This document shows, piece after piece, positions 1 to 10,849 of a DNA stretch of 64,000 nucleotides. Location: positions 553,004 through 617,003 of the forward strand of contig CAUYUJ010001292.1 in assembly GCA_963575745.1 (NCBI GenBank). Direction: 5' to 3'. The notes under the pieces are model-generated. The model did no database searches and was not told where the DNA came from. It saw only the letters and a program-made list of their open reading frames with translations. Both the position numbers and the translations under genes were made by a program. The DNA comes from Prorocentrum cordatum (taxonomy: Eukaryota; Sar; Dinophyceae; Prorocentrales; Prorocentraceae). Position 1 is the first letter of the stretch. Every line of letters begins with the position of its first letter.

Positions 1-47
1 CCTCCTCCTCCTCCTCCTCCTCCTCCTCCTCCTCCTCCTCCTCCTCG
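1..47. repeat. (CCT)n microsatellite
   Basis: Uninterrupted CCT triplets at the window edge; the array probably continues outside the window. Open frames through it are homopolymeric and not coding. Confidence 0.95.
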
Positions 48-254
48 TCGCCGTTGCCGTCGGCGTCGTCCAGGAGCGTCATGAGGACGCACGTGCACAG
101 GAGTCCACGTGGGCATCGGCGCGCGAGGGTTTTGTGACAGGGGAGGGTGGCTTCCCGAAACAGGAGCCGTATTCACGTGCGCGGCTGGGCGCGCACGTCT
201 GTTTTGGGCTCCCTAGTCGTCGTCGCCGCCGCCGCCACTACCGTCCCCTTAGCC

Positions 255-264
255 GTTGCCGTTT

Positions 265-301
<37 letters not shown>

Positions 302-432
302 TGTTGTCGACGCCGTCGTGGTCGTCGCCGTCGTCGTCTTCGTCTTCGTCGTTGTCGCCGTCGTCGTCGCCGCCGCCGCCGCCGCCGTCGCCGCCGTCGT
401 CGCCGCCGCCGCCGCCGCCGCCGTCGCCGCCC
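255..432. repeat. GTC/GCC triplet array
   Basis: GTC triplets grade into GCC triplets across about 180 bases. Poly-Val, poly-Arg and poly-Ser frames on both strands are by-products of the triplet period. Confidence 0.9.
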
Positions 433-898
433 TTCCTCGTCCAGGCGGTGGCCGTGCCGACCGTGGCCGGCGCGCTCCTCGCCGCGGGCCTGGGGGCGGT
501 GCTGGAGGGGCGGCGCGGGCGGCGCGGCGGCGCGGCGAGGCGCCGTCTCGCCCGCGGGGAGGGGAGGCCTCGTTGGAGGGGGGCTGCTCGAGGAACGTGG
601 GAGGGGGGGAGTCACCACCCACCAAACCACCCCAACCAAACCCGAAGGCTCAGATTTACCCTCGATTTCTAGTGGGGGGGGGTCCGGGAACATCGATAAA
701 ACACATATGGAGCCCATACCCCCCCCAACCCGAAATTCGGGTCTTCGGGTTGGGTTGGGGTGGTTTGGTAGGTCGTCAGGGAGCTCGGTGGGGGGGGGGG
801 AGGCCTCGTGGGGGAGCGGAGGCCTCGTGGTAGGGGGAGGCCTCGCTGGGGGGGGGGGGGGGCACCCTTAGGGGAAGAAAAATCGCCACAAACGTGAA
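433..898. other. G-rich stretch without a gene
   Basis: Contains G-runs (8-15 G) and repeated GGGGAGGCCTCG motifs at about 795-845. No protein family is recognisable in any frame. Confidence 0.6.
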
Positions 899-1014
899 CT
901 CTTGGCGCTCCGCGCGGATTTCTCGGATCCGCGCTGGTCACCCCCGGCGGCGCCTCCGGCGCCGCCCTGGCGCGCTCAACGCAGATCCAAGAAATTCGCG
1001 CAGAGCGCCAAAAG
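899..1014. mobile_element. Foldback element, family A, copy 1
   Basis: The ends are imperfect inverted repeats of about 35 bp: the left end reads TTGGCGCTCCGCGCGGATTT, and the right end read backwards gives TTGGCGCTCTGCGCGAATTT. The loop is a GGCGGCGCC-rich secondary hairpin. Related copies lie near 24890, 40220 and 46096. It encodes nothing and looks like a MITE or hairpin-type non-autonomous element. Confidence 0.7.
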
Positions 1015-1062
1015 TTTATGTTTATGGCGTTGTCTCTTCTTCTAGATATTGCTAGAGTGGAA

Positions 1063-1222
1063 ACCCATGCCAACAAACACCCTGCCTGCCTCCAGGGTGC
1101 CCTGGGTTTCCTGGTTTTCGACGGTTTCGCCATGGAGAGCGCGACGTTCCCACATCAAAGATCAATGGACGCCCTGGGGTCTCAGGGTTGGGTTTCTTGT
1201 GAGAGGTTTCTCGTGGTCAAGC
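1063..1222. repeat. Dispersed block, family B, copy 1
   Basis: A 160-bp block with the signatures GCCTCCAGGGTGCCCTGGG and GCGCGACGTTCCCAC. It recurs at 24663-24832, 42655-43062 (interrupted) and 45916-46084, all in the same orientation. In three of the four loci a family A foldback element lies close by, but on different sides, so the two repeats are independent. Confidence 0.8.
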
Positions 1223-2200
1223 TCCTACAACGCGCAGTTTTTGCGGCGCCGACCGTGCGGCCAGGGTGCCCCGCCGCAGGGGTCGTTCGGCCGTCCGCGC
1301 CAGGGCGCCCAACTCCGCAAAAGAAAATGCGCTCGCACGCAAACACTTCCATTTTCTCGTCACCCCTGAGCCGCCCCGAAGGCACTTCCAGACTGCCTTC
1401 GGCGCGACGTGGGCGCCCGTGTCGCGCGCGTCGCCCATGTCGCCCACGTCGCCCATGTCGCCCGCGTCGCCCACGGCGCGTCCTCCTCTCGCTTTCGCCT
1501 GTTTGGGCCTGTCGGGTGGCCCTGGTCGCCTCGGCCGGGTTCGCCCCGAAGTGGTGGCCAGGGCGCACCCCCGAAGGTCCGCGGAGTGGCAGTGTCGGTG
1601 CCCTGTCTGGTTTCCCCAGGCATGCTCGGGGGGGGACAGATCCCCCACCCTGACACGTCGATTCGTGAATTGCCTGTTCTCGGTTCTCGAGAGGGCGCCG
1701 CGGCCGTCGTTTTCCAGGCTTGCGCCCGCCAGGTCTGGGCCCGGGGTCGCGTTCACTAAACCACGTCTTACCAAAGGGGGTTCTGTCCATCCCCGAGATG
1801 CCCCTCCTCGCGAAAAGGCGCCTCACCCCGGCGTTTCTGAGCGCTCTCGGCGGCTTCCCAGTCTCGGGATGCGCTTCGGCAGCTGCGCCTGGCAGAGGGC
1901 GTGCTGGGGGTGCCTGGATCGTCCCGAACGGCTCCCCGAGACCCGAAGCATTGGCCGAAGCCTGAGTGACGGTGGGCGTGGGGAGATGGGGCGGGAGGGG
2001 GAGGGGGAATTGACGTATACTTCTTCGTTCGAGAGTGTCTTATTTCGAAGAACTGGTCGTCACTTTGAATTGTTTGCAGCACGGACACGCGGCTTCATTC
2101 ATTCATTCATTCGGGGCAGAGCTTATCTCTTTGAGTAGGGGGCTTCATGAAGTGTTTGCACGACTGAGCGGGTAGATGGCGGGAATGGCAGGTTTGAACA
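1223..2200. other. Intergenic, no gene recognised
   Basis: Frames of up to 290 codons exist on both strands, but their composition simply follows the GC content and none resembles a protein family. A short CGTCGCCCA minisatellite lies at about 1415-1480. Confidence 0.55.
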
Positions 2201-2400
2201 GCAGCTTCTCATAGCATAGCGCGGTGGGCGGGTAGCGTCACCCTGGCCCAATAGGGGAAGACTTTCACTCCAGCAGAGGGTCCCTAGTAGCAGCAAATGT
2301 GAAGAGACGGGTCGGCGAGTAGGAGGTCGGCTAGTGTAGACGTGCATTCCCAAGTTTTCCTGTGCATCCTTTGGCGTGGGAAGGGTGAGCGCAGGGTCAT
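2200..2400. repeat. Dispersed repeat, family C, copy 1
   Basis: A segment with GAATAGCAGCAA-like and AGGAGGTCGG motifs leads into the CATGTGCACCGTA repeats. The same order of segments occurs at about 5035-5170 and 23200-23340, so this is a composite dispersed repeat. Confidence 0.55.
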
Positions 2401-3433
2401 GTGCACCGTATTGAAGTATGCTATGAGGGGTCGTGGTCGTGTGACAGGTGATAGAGCACGTCCATGTGCACCGGTGTGCGTTAAGGGGTCGTGACCGTGT
2501 GACGGGAACGAGGCCATGCACACCGTAGAGTTCTTACAATTGACCGTGGTCGTGTGGCAGGGGCTTCAGCACTCACTGCCCTGTGCACCGTAATTTTTGT
2601 AAGGAAGGTCGCACGACCATGTGCAACGTAGTGTTGGTTGTGTCATCATGGATCGCGGCCATGTGACAGGGAGGGGAGCATGGCCATGTGCACCGTAGTC
2701 AACTGTTTCCACGGACGTTGCCCGTGTGACAGGGTCTCAGGGGTGAGAGCACTGCAATGTGCACCGTAGTCTTTTGTCTACCTAGGAACCGTGGTTGTTT
2801 AGAGTCAGAGTACGGCAATGCGCACCGTAGTGTGTTATGACAAGGATCTTTCCCGTGGAACAGGAGTGGTCGCACGACCATGTGCAACGTAGCATTTTTT
2901 TGTCACAAGGGGTCGTGGCCATGTGACAGGGAGGGGAGCATGGCCATGTGCACCATAGCCAACTGTTTCCACGGACGGTGCCCGTGTGACAGGGTCTCAG
3001 GGGTGGAGAGCACGGTAATGTGCTCCGTAGTGTTTTTTCTACATAGAAATCGTGGTTGTTTGGAGTCAGAGTACGGCAATGCGCACCTCAGTGTGTTATG
3101 AAAAGGATCTTCCCCGTGTAACAGGAGTGGTCGCACGACCATGTGCAACGTAGCGTTTTTATGTCACAAGGGGTCGTGGCCATGCGACAGGGAGGGGGGC
3201 ATGGCCATGTGCACCGTAATCAACTGTTTCCACGGACGGTGCCCGTGTGACAGGGTCTCAGGGGCGAGAGCACGGCAATGTGCACCGTAGTGTTTTTTCG
3301 TGGTTGTTCTAGATTGGCACCGTGGTTGTGTTATGGGAGTGGGAGTACGGCAATGCGCGCGGTAGTTCGTTTTGGAAAGGGATCGCTGCCGTGTGACAGG
3401 GATGAGGGCACGGCCATGCGCACCGTAGTGTGT
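2400..3433. repeat. 260-bp tandem repeat with CATGTGCACCGTAG core
   Basis: Three units of about 260 bp begin near 2640, 2900 and 3161; AACTGTTTCCACGGACG recurs at 2701, 2961 and 3222. Each unit contains several copies of a shorter motif, GCACGGCCATGTGCACCGTAG, preceded by a GTGTGACAGGG box. The short motif also occurs singly at 4390-4700, 5190-5530 and 23330-23600. Its function is unknown. Confidence 0.85.
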
Positions 3434-4373
3434 TTTTCCCAACCATCCTGTGGTGTTGGGTCCTCGTTTTGAAGAGACGGTGCCCCGCGTTCCCGCCGCT
3501 CCCGCTCCTCCTCTCCGCCCTCTCATCAGCGGCCTCGGGCCATTTCGGCACCCCCCTCACGAGGATCGTGGCCCCATAGGGAGCTCCACCGAAGGCCCCA
3601 GTGGCAGGGTTCGAATGGCGGCCCCGCGCCATTTTGGCGGACCCCTCACACGGTTCGTGGCCCCATAGGGAGCTCCACCGAAGGCCCCAGTGGCAGGGTT
3701 CGCATGGCGGCCCCGCGCCATTTTGGCGCACCCCTCACACGGTTCGTGGCCCCATAGGGAGCTCCACCGAAGGCCCCAGTGGCAGGGTTCGCATGGCGGC
3801 CCCGCGCCATTTTGGCGCACCCCTCACACGGTTCGTCGTGGCCCCATAGGGAGCTCCACCGAAGGCCCCAGTGGCAGGGTTCGCATGGCGGCCCCGCGCC
3901 ATTTTGGCGCACCCCTCACACGGTTCGTGGCCCCATAGGGAGCTCCACCGAAGGCCCCAGTGGCAGGGTTCGCATGGCGGCCCCGCGCCATTTTGGCGCA
4001 CCCCTCACACGGTTCGTGGCCCCAAGGGAGCTCCACCGAAGGCCCCAGTGGCAGGGTTCGCATGGCGGCGCCGCCCCCTTTCTCGCGCCCCCCTCACACG
4101 GTTCGTGGCCCCACAGGGAGCTCCACCGAAGGCCCCAGTGGCAGGGTTCGCATGGCGGCCCCGCGCCATTTTGGCGCACCCCTCACACGGTTCGTGGCCC
4201 CATAGGGAGCTCCACCGAAGGCCCCAATGGCAGGGTTCGCATGGCGGCCCCGCGCCATTTTGGCGCACCCCTCACACGGTTCGTGGCCCCATTGGGAATT
4301 CCTGTTGCTTCGTCCCCCTGCCTTGCGGTTCTCACGCTTGCGTATGGTTGGGTCTTTCGCCAGGATAATTTTC
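3434..4373 (+). mobile_element. Satellite-bearing foldback element 1 (89-bp units)
   Basis: The left end CCCAACCATCCTGTGG (about 3438) is followed by a conserved GTTTTGAAGAGACG block. Then come about eight units of 89 bp (3570-4300; GGCCCCATA at 3570, 3659, 3748, 3840, 3929, 4018). The right end is ATGGTTGGGTCTTTCGCCAGG plus ATAATTTT. CCCAACCAT on the left is the inverted complement of ATGGTTGGG on the right. Two more elements of the same plan lie at 31147-35292, and a reversed array at 57000-58735. Confidence 0.7.
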
Positions 4374-4700
4374 ACAAGTGGCCGTGTGCTTTGGGTGAGG
4401 GCACGGCCATGTGCACCGTACTGCGTTTTTGTTTCAAAGGGCCGTGGCCGTGAGCCGGGGGCAAGACCACGGCCATGTGCAGAGTATTGTCTTTTACAAT
4501 GGGCCGTGGCCGCGTGGCAGGGATGAGAGCACGGCCATGTGCACCGCAGTGTACTTGTCAAATCGGGTTCGTTGCCGTGCGACAGGGGCGATAGCAGTGC
4601 CACGCGCATCGTGGTGTGTGTGTGTGTTCTTATAGCGGGGACGCGGCCGTGTGACAGTGTGTGTTCTTATAACGGGGTCGCGGCCGTGTGACAGGGGTCA
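4374..4700. repeat. CATGTGCACCGTA motif repeats
   Basis: Diverged copies of the core from the 260-bp repeat, spaced about 60-80 bp apart, each followed by a T-rich spacer and a GCCGTG box. No coding region is evident. Confidence 0.7.
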
Positions 4701-5630
4701 GAGCAGGGCTCGACCTTGACGGTGCTTGAGCGATTGCGTTTTGGCGCAAAAAAGTGGGGCGAAGACAACACGAGGGACTACGACAGCAGCACGACGACGG
4801 AGACCACCGCCTAGGAGTGCACGGCGATGTGCGCCGTGCGCGCTGCTGATTCCTGGGTCGTGACCCTTGTCCGTGGCCGTCGGGGCCAACAATGTGGCTG
4901 GCAGTTTGCGTGGGCGCGATGTGTTCATACTTTGCGCGGAGTTCTCTGGCGAAGCGGTGTTTGGCACCAGCGTGTTCGGGCTCTCCGTCCCCTTTTTGGA
5001 CGCCTCTTTTGTTTTTTTGCCTACCCGTGCAAGGATTCTTGAGCGAAGCGCTGATGGGTCGCTCTGCCCCAGCAGCGCACCCGAATAGCAGCAAGGGCGA
5101 GGAGGCGGATGGAGGGGCATGAGGTCGGCGAGTGGCCTTGTCACAGCGTGCGGTCCGATGTAATCCTAGGAGCTTCTGGGCATGGCGAGGGTGAGAGCAC
5201 AGCCGCGTGCACCGTGGTGTTTTTTGTTGCCCAGGGGTGCTGGCCATGTGGCACGGGCGAGAGCACGGCCATGGGCACCGTAGGGATTGCGTTCTCTACA
5301 CGGGCATCGCGGCTGTGTGATGGGAGTTGAGGGCACAGCCACGCGCACTTTAGTGTGTGTGCGTGTGTGCTTTTATAGTTTTTTTTTAAGTTTGTATCCT
5401 TCGACCGGAAGAGGTGCGCTCTCGACCCGCGAATCAAAAAACGTGTTTTTTTAGCAGCGGGGACGTGGCCGTGTGACAGGGGTGCGGGCACGGCCACTTG
5501 CAGAGAGGTGCGTGTGTTGTGCCACAGCGCATCGTGGCCGCGTGAAGGGGGGCGAGGTGACGGACCTGTGCGGAGGAGCTGTTGTTCCCCACTGGCCCCC
5601 CCCCCGCGCAGGAACACACGAACACACACT
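4700..5630. repeat. Dispersed repeat, family C, copy 2, with CACCGTA motifs
   Basis: 4800-5000 resembles 23690-23760 (GTGTTCGGGCTC segment). 5035-5170 resembles 2200-2400 and 23200-23340. 5190-5530 returns to the CACCGTAG motif. No protein family is seen. Confidence 0.55.
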
Positions 5631-5790
5631 CATTCACACTCACATTCACTCACACACATGCCATCTTGATCACCTTGACCATCACTCGATCACACACTCA
5701 CTCACCCACTCATTCATCATCTGCATCATCCTCATCATCATCGTTGCTCATTCAGTCATTCACTCACTCACTCACCCACTCGCTAGCTTG
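5625..5790. repeat. ACACTC/CATTCACT microsatellite
   Basis: A short-period CA/CTCACT-type array with CATCAT interruptions. Confidence 0.8.
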
Positions 5791-5830
5791 AATTTGGGGG
5801 AAGTATCAGGCGGGATGCTCGTCTGTGATT

Positions 5831-6130
5831 GAACTGTGAGGAAATCTCAGGCGGGAGACCCCTCCCTATGGGGCCCGCGCTTCATGTTTTTAATCCGAGC
5901 GGGTCATCCTCATCTCTGTAACTGTCGTCATTTTTGGACTCGTATTAGGCGGGAGCCTCGTCTGTGAGTGAACTGTGAGGAAGTCTCAAGCGCGAGCCCT
6001 TTCCGTATGGGGCCCGCACTTAATGTTTTTCATCCGAGCGGGTCGCCCTCATCCCTGTAACTGTCGTCACTTTGGGGCTCCCGAAGCTTGGATATGGAGG
6101 AAGTATCAGGTGGGGAGCCTCGTCTGTGAG
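5831..6130. repeat. 139-bp tandem repeat
   Basis: GAACTGTGAGGAA recurs at 5831 and 5970. Each unit carries TATGGGGCCCGC and ATCCGAGCGGGTC. A partial third unit, GAGCCTCGTCTGTGAGTGAAC, lies at about 6114. Confidence 0.8.
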
Positions 6131-6229
6131 TGAACAGCTCCCTCTCTATGCGCTCTTCAGAGGCCGATTCGCCCGACCCATCAGGTGAGGAGGAAGAGGA
6201 GGAACAGGAGGTGAGGACGACGACGGCGG

Positions 6230-6980
6230 CCTGGCGCAGGGGTAAACCGTTGCGTCCGGGCCGGGAGTGGTAACCCATCCTAGGTCGAAGCGGGAGCAGG
6301 GGGAAACCCTTGTCTCTGGGCTGGCGGCGGTAACCCATCGTCAGCCGAATCGGGGGCAGGGGTAAACCCCTGTCTCCGGGCTGGTGGTGGTAACCCATCG
6401 TCAGCGAGTTGGTTTTTTTTTCGGGTTGAGAAGGTTTTTTTTCTGTTTTCGGCTCCAACCCGAAAACAAACCCGGCCTCCACCCGAAAAAAAACCCTCCG
6501 CGGGTTTTTTTTCGGGTTGGCCGGGTTTTTTTTCGAGTTGGGGGGGTCTTTTTTCGGGTTCGGTTTTTCTGCGGGTTGCGAGGGTATTTTCTCGGGCTGG
6601 GTTGCTCGAGTTGGGTATTCGAGTCTTCGGGCTTCCGAATGTTCACGCATTCGGGCTTCCGGATGCTGGGACCTTCCGGGTCCAGGGTTTCGGGCTTGTC
6701 TTGCTTTCGGCCCTCGGGTACTTTGGTGCGGTTACCTGGACTTCGAGTGTTCGGGTTTCTGCGGGTTCTGAGGTTTTTTTCTCGGGTTCGGTGGCTCGAG
6801 TTGGGTATTCGAATTTTCGTGTTTCCGACTGTTCGAGCATTCGGGCCTTCGGCTGCTGGGGCCTTCCGGGTTCAGGGCATTTCGGCGCGGTTACCTGGAC
6901 TTCGGGTGTTCGGGTTCGTATTTCGGTGTTCGGGATCGGATGTTCGGGTCACGTTGTTCGTATTTGGGTATTACGATTCG
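6230..6980. repeat. GGTAACCCATCGTCAG minisatellite, CGGGTT/T-run tract and 190-bp duplication
   Basis: About 60-bp units with GGGGTAAACCC at 6235-6410 are followed by T8-CGGGTTG units at 6410-6580. A 190-bp duplication follows (CTCGAGTTGGGTATTCGA at about 6606 and 6792). The T-run tract has its reverse-complement counterpart at 22555-22745. Confidence 0.8.
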
Positions 6981-7049
6981 GGGTTGGGGCTCGGGTTTGG
7001 GCGTTCCGTTTCGGGCGTTCGGTTCATTCCGTTCGAGTCAGAACTGGGA

Positions 7050-8500
7050 GGGTCCCGGCCGCCGCCTACCCGTCCGCCCGTTAGGGTTCCGCCTTCCCGA
7101 CCCGATTTTCGCCCGTTAGGGTTCCACGCGTGCCACCTCCTACATGTGCATAATGTGCACGTGCGTCATACTTTCATGTCCCGCCCGCCCGACCCGCCGC
7201 CCGTTCGCCGCCCGAGCCGCCCGCCCGTCAGGGTTCCCGCCTGCCCGAACCGCCGCGCGTCCGTCTGGGTTCCACGCGTACCACTTGGTACATGCGTCAT
7301 ACTATGTTACCGCGTCATACTTTAATGTACCGCCCGCCCGACCCAACCCGTTAGCGACCCGCCCGGCTCCCGACCCGCCCTGCCCTTAGGGTCCCGCCCG
7401 CGCGACCCGCCGCCTGCCCGTCAGGGTTCCACGCGCGTCACTTGGTGCATGCGTCATGATGTGCACATGCGTCCTACTTTAATGTCCCGCCCGCTCGACC
7501 CGCCGCCCGCTCGACCCACTCGCCCAATAGCGTCCGCTTGCTCGACCCGCAGCCCGACCGTGATGGTTCCACGCGTGCCACCTGGTACATGCGTCATACT
7601 TGGCATCTGCGCCAGACTTTAATGTCCCGCCCGCCCGACCCGCCCGACCGTGATGCTTCCACGCGTGCCACCTGGTACATGGGTCATACTTGGCATCTGC
7701 GCCATGCTTCAATGTCCCGCCCGCCCGACCCGCCACCCGCCCTCCCGTTATAGTCCCGCCCGCAGGCTGACCCGCCCGCCCGTTAGGGCCCCGCCTGCCC
7801 GGCCCGTTTTTCGCCCGTGGGGGTTCCATGCGTGCCACCTGGTACATGCGTCATGATGTGTACATGCGTTATACTTTAACGATCCGCCCGCCTGACCCGC
7901 CGCTCGCCCGCCGCACGATCCGCCTGCCAGTCAGGGCTCCCGCTTGCGTTACCCGCCGCCCGCCGGTCAGGGTTCCACGCGTGCAACTTGGTACATGCGC
8001 CATACTGTGTACATGCGTCATACTTTAATGTCCCGCCCGTCCGAGTGCGCCCGCGAGGGCCCCGCCCGCCGCCCGACCCGCTCGGCCGTTAGGGTCTCGC
8101 CCGCACGACCCGCCGCTAGCCCGTCAGGGTTCCACGCGTGCCACCTGGTACATGCGTTACACTGCGCACATGCGTCCTACTTGCATGTCCGGCCCGCCGG
8201 ACCCGTCGCCTGCCCGGCCCGGCCGCCCATTACAGTCTCGCCCGCTCAACCCGCCGCCCGCGCATTATGGTTCCACGCGTGCCACCTGGTACACGCGTCA
8301 TACTTTGCATCTGCGCCATACTTTCAATGTCTCGCCCGCCCGACCCGCTCGCCCGCCCGCCCCGTTCGGGCTCCGCCAGCCGCCTGCCGCGCCCGCCCGT
8401 TCAAGCCCCGCCTGCCCGATCCGTTCTTCGTCCGTTCGGGTTCCACGCGCGTCACATGGTACATGCGTCATCAGGTGCATATGCGTTATACTTGAATGCC
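7050..8500. repeat. Tandem array with TTCCACGCGTGCCAC core and CCCGCC spacers
   Basis: About ten units, spaced 94-160 bp, each contain TTCCACGCGTGCCACCTGG, TACATGCGTCATACTT and a CCCGCCCGCCCGACCCGCC spacer of variable length. Open frames reflect this composition only. Confidence 0.85.
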
Positions 8501-9518
8501 CCGCCCGCCCGACCCACCGCCCGCCCGCCCGCTCGTGAGGGCCCAGCCCCGACATCCGCCCTTGGAACTCCCAAGCAGCTCTCGGAGCCATCCTCGATCT
8601 TGCTTTCGCGCCGTGGGTTCCTTCCTGTGCTCCCGGGGACCGACATGTGCCCCCTTCGCCCCCTCGCCCACTCCCCAGGGGAATGTTCAACCTTGAATGG
8701 TTTCCCAGAGGAGTGATCAATCTTGAACGGCTCCGCCAGCGCTATCGTTGCCTCGGAGAAGGGAGGCGGAGGGAGTGGGCGGCCCACCGCACCCCATGTC
8801 GACTACACGCGAAACCTACCGTGTCCATCCCACCGACCCTGTAGCGCGTGGGTGGTTTTGGGGAGTTTCCTCTGCCACCCCCCTTCTTCCGCTTCGGGGA
8901 TGGGTTTACCTCTCTTCCCCGCCCCTTCCCCTGGACCTGGGCGGAGCGCCCCGCGAGGTGTCAGAGTGGCCCTTTTCGCCCAAGACGGCTTCAAGAGAGC
9001 CGCAGAGAGCCGAAGATGACGTCGATTATTGTTCTCGATAGTCGAAGATGCTCCAATATGGCTCCATGCTCTCACAGGCCCGAGTGAGTCGTGCGCCCGA
9101 ATCTCCAGAGAGGAACCAGAATTCATGTTGAGGTTCATGCCGGGTTCACACTTCGGACCTGAAGGGCCGAGGCTCTGTGGGTCTCATGGGGGGCTTTCCT
9201 CGCCCCCACTGCTGGATAAGGGTGCGGAGGAGGGGGGGGGATAACAAGAAGGATAACAAGGAAAAAACAGCGCTGGCATAATATGTGGGGCAGGACAAGG
9301 TGGCGGAACGGCACCAGGGAAGCGGGGGTTCGTTCCTGGCCCCGCATAGGCGCTGCATGCGATGAGCACAACAGCTGGGCGGATGCTTCTTTCATACGAG
9401 AATCATAGCGCTGTCATAGGGCGCCCCACTCGCGAGCAAGGCGGGTTGGACAGGGCGGGCCTGCAGGTTCGCGGGGACTTGCCCCAGCAAGCTTCACAAA
9501 GCTGGCATCGCGCGTTGG
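8500..9518. other. Intergenic, no gene recognised
   Basis: No recognisable coding frame. 8885-8945 (GCTTCGGGGATGGGTTTACC region) is similar, in inverted orientation, to 56735-56805, so part of this interval is also dispersed repeat. Confidence 0.5.
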
Positions 9519-9559
9519 TCACGGCGCGGCAGTGCCAGAGGGGGGGCGACCCCAGCGCG

Positions 9560-10794
9560 TGGCCCACGCCATCCTGCTGCGCCGAAGGTAATCGTTTGGA
9601 TGCCCGACGGCCCCACGTCGGCCCCAGCTCGTCCACGGGTGCGCCGCGCCGAAAAAAAACGCGCAAGCGCGAAAATGGGGCCCTTCTCGCGCCGCGCGGA
9701 CTACGGCATCGACCTCCTCTTGCGCCAAGCTGCCCGAGCAATGTGGCCAGGTTATACGGGCTCTCGTGCCCGCGCTGAAACGGGCAGCCATGGACATGGC
9801 CGGATTCAGGGAGCGGGAACCTCTGGATGCTGGCGCGCCCGAACGGATGCGCGCCGCGCCCGTGGCCGCGGGCGCCGTAGGCGTGCTCTACTTGGCACCG
9901 GTGCTCCCTCTCGAAGACTTCCTCGGTAACGTGCTCGTCGCGACGCAGCTCCGTCTCAAACCACCGCAGCGCGCTTGGGAGGTCCAGCCCAGCCTTCCGC
10001 AAGAAGGGCCGCAACTGCGGCAGGCCCTGGATTCGCAACCGCCGCCCTGTGCGCTGGTGGAGGATCACGTGCTGCATGCGTGGGGGGAACGACATCCTCA
10101 TTTCCTCAAAGTTATCCAGAGCTAGACCAACGTCGTCGCCCACAATAGACCAGTTCGACAATCTTGGCGAGGTCGCAGGGGGCGGCGTCAGAAGACCTTC
10201 AGCATGGCGCCGTAACCTCTCCAGCAGCGGCATCGCATTTTCAATCGGGGGATGGTGCTCCCGGCTCTGCATCGCCAGGGCGGCGCCCTGCATCGAATCG
10301 CACAGGCGAGCGCCGAACAGGTGCGACGCCAAGGCGCAAGCGTCGCAGCCCGCCACGTGAGCCACGCCGCGCTTCAGCACCACGCGGCGCTCCGCCACCC
10401 AGCGCGGTGGCACCTGTGTGAACGGCAGCTGGTACTTGGACAGACCCGGGCGCTCCTCTCCGAGGGTGATACCCAGCAAACTCAAGGCTCCATCGTGCTC
10501 CACTCGCGCCAACTTGGCCCATCGCTGCTGCAGAAGAACCACCTCGCGCGTCACAAGCCATTGGCTCAGGGGACCCACTGTGCTGAGCGCAAGGCGTAGC
10601 ACAAAGTGCCCCACAGTGTCTGCTACAGGGTCAGCATCGTATTCCAAGATACTAGGATTTGCAGGCGTGGGCGGCGAGGTTCCCAGCCGATGCAACAGCT
10701 TCAGACGGTCGAACCCTGCCCGTTCGAATATTTCCTGCCGCGCCAGAAACCTCGGCTCGCATTCGTACAATGGTAGGGCAACGCGCCCGGGCAT
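9560..10794 (-). pseudogene. DNA primase large subunit (PRIM2/PriL) retro-pseudogene
   Basis: The minus-strand frame from the ATG at 10794 matches eukaryotic primase large subunit almost throughout. The N-terminal helical part reads GFDRLKLLHRLG and then VGHFVLRLALS. The Fe-S domain follows with SFPPRMQHV, FLRKAGLDLPSALRWFETEL, a YGARG box and HVHGCPF. Near 9725-9735 the frame breaks: the rest (EEVDAVVRAAREG, HFRACAFFFG, GHPNDYL) continues in another frame to about 9565. Known family members bind one 4Fe-4S cluster through four Cys. Here the first (FPP-C) and second (PF-x-C) are Arg, codons CGC at 10078-10080 and 9835-9837; the other two Cys (HGC, RAC) remain. There are no introns. A degraded spliced leader lies just upstream. 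This is most likely a decayed retrocopy; an expressed, edited copy is less likely. Confidence 0.85.
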
Positions 10795-10827
10795 CGGCCC
10801 CGCCCAGGTGCGCGGTACACCGCCTGG

Positions 10828-10846
10828 CTTGAGCCCGATGCTATGG
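10828..10846 (-). other. Relict dinoflagellate spliced-leader sequence
   Basis: On the minus strand this reads CCATAGCATCGGGCTCAAG. It matches the dinoflagellate spliced leader at CC-TAGC, AT and the full GGCTCAAG 3' end, with a 2-nt deletion and a few substitutions. It ends 33 nt before the primase ATG, where a trans-spliced leader would sit in an mRNA. Such genomic relicts are known marks of mRNA-derived gene copies in dinoflagellates. Chance similarity is possible but unlikely given the position. Confidence 0.6.
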
Positions 10847-10849
10847 AGG

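Noticed and set aside
3605-3640. GCCATTTTGGC in the 89-bp satellite, matching the middle of the dinoflagellate spliced leader
   Set aside because: Only an 11-bp palindromic core matches; flanks differ (GC instead of TA before, GCACC instead of TCAAG after), and the 90-bp relatives lack it. Not a spliced-leader RNA gene array.
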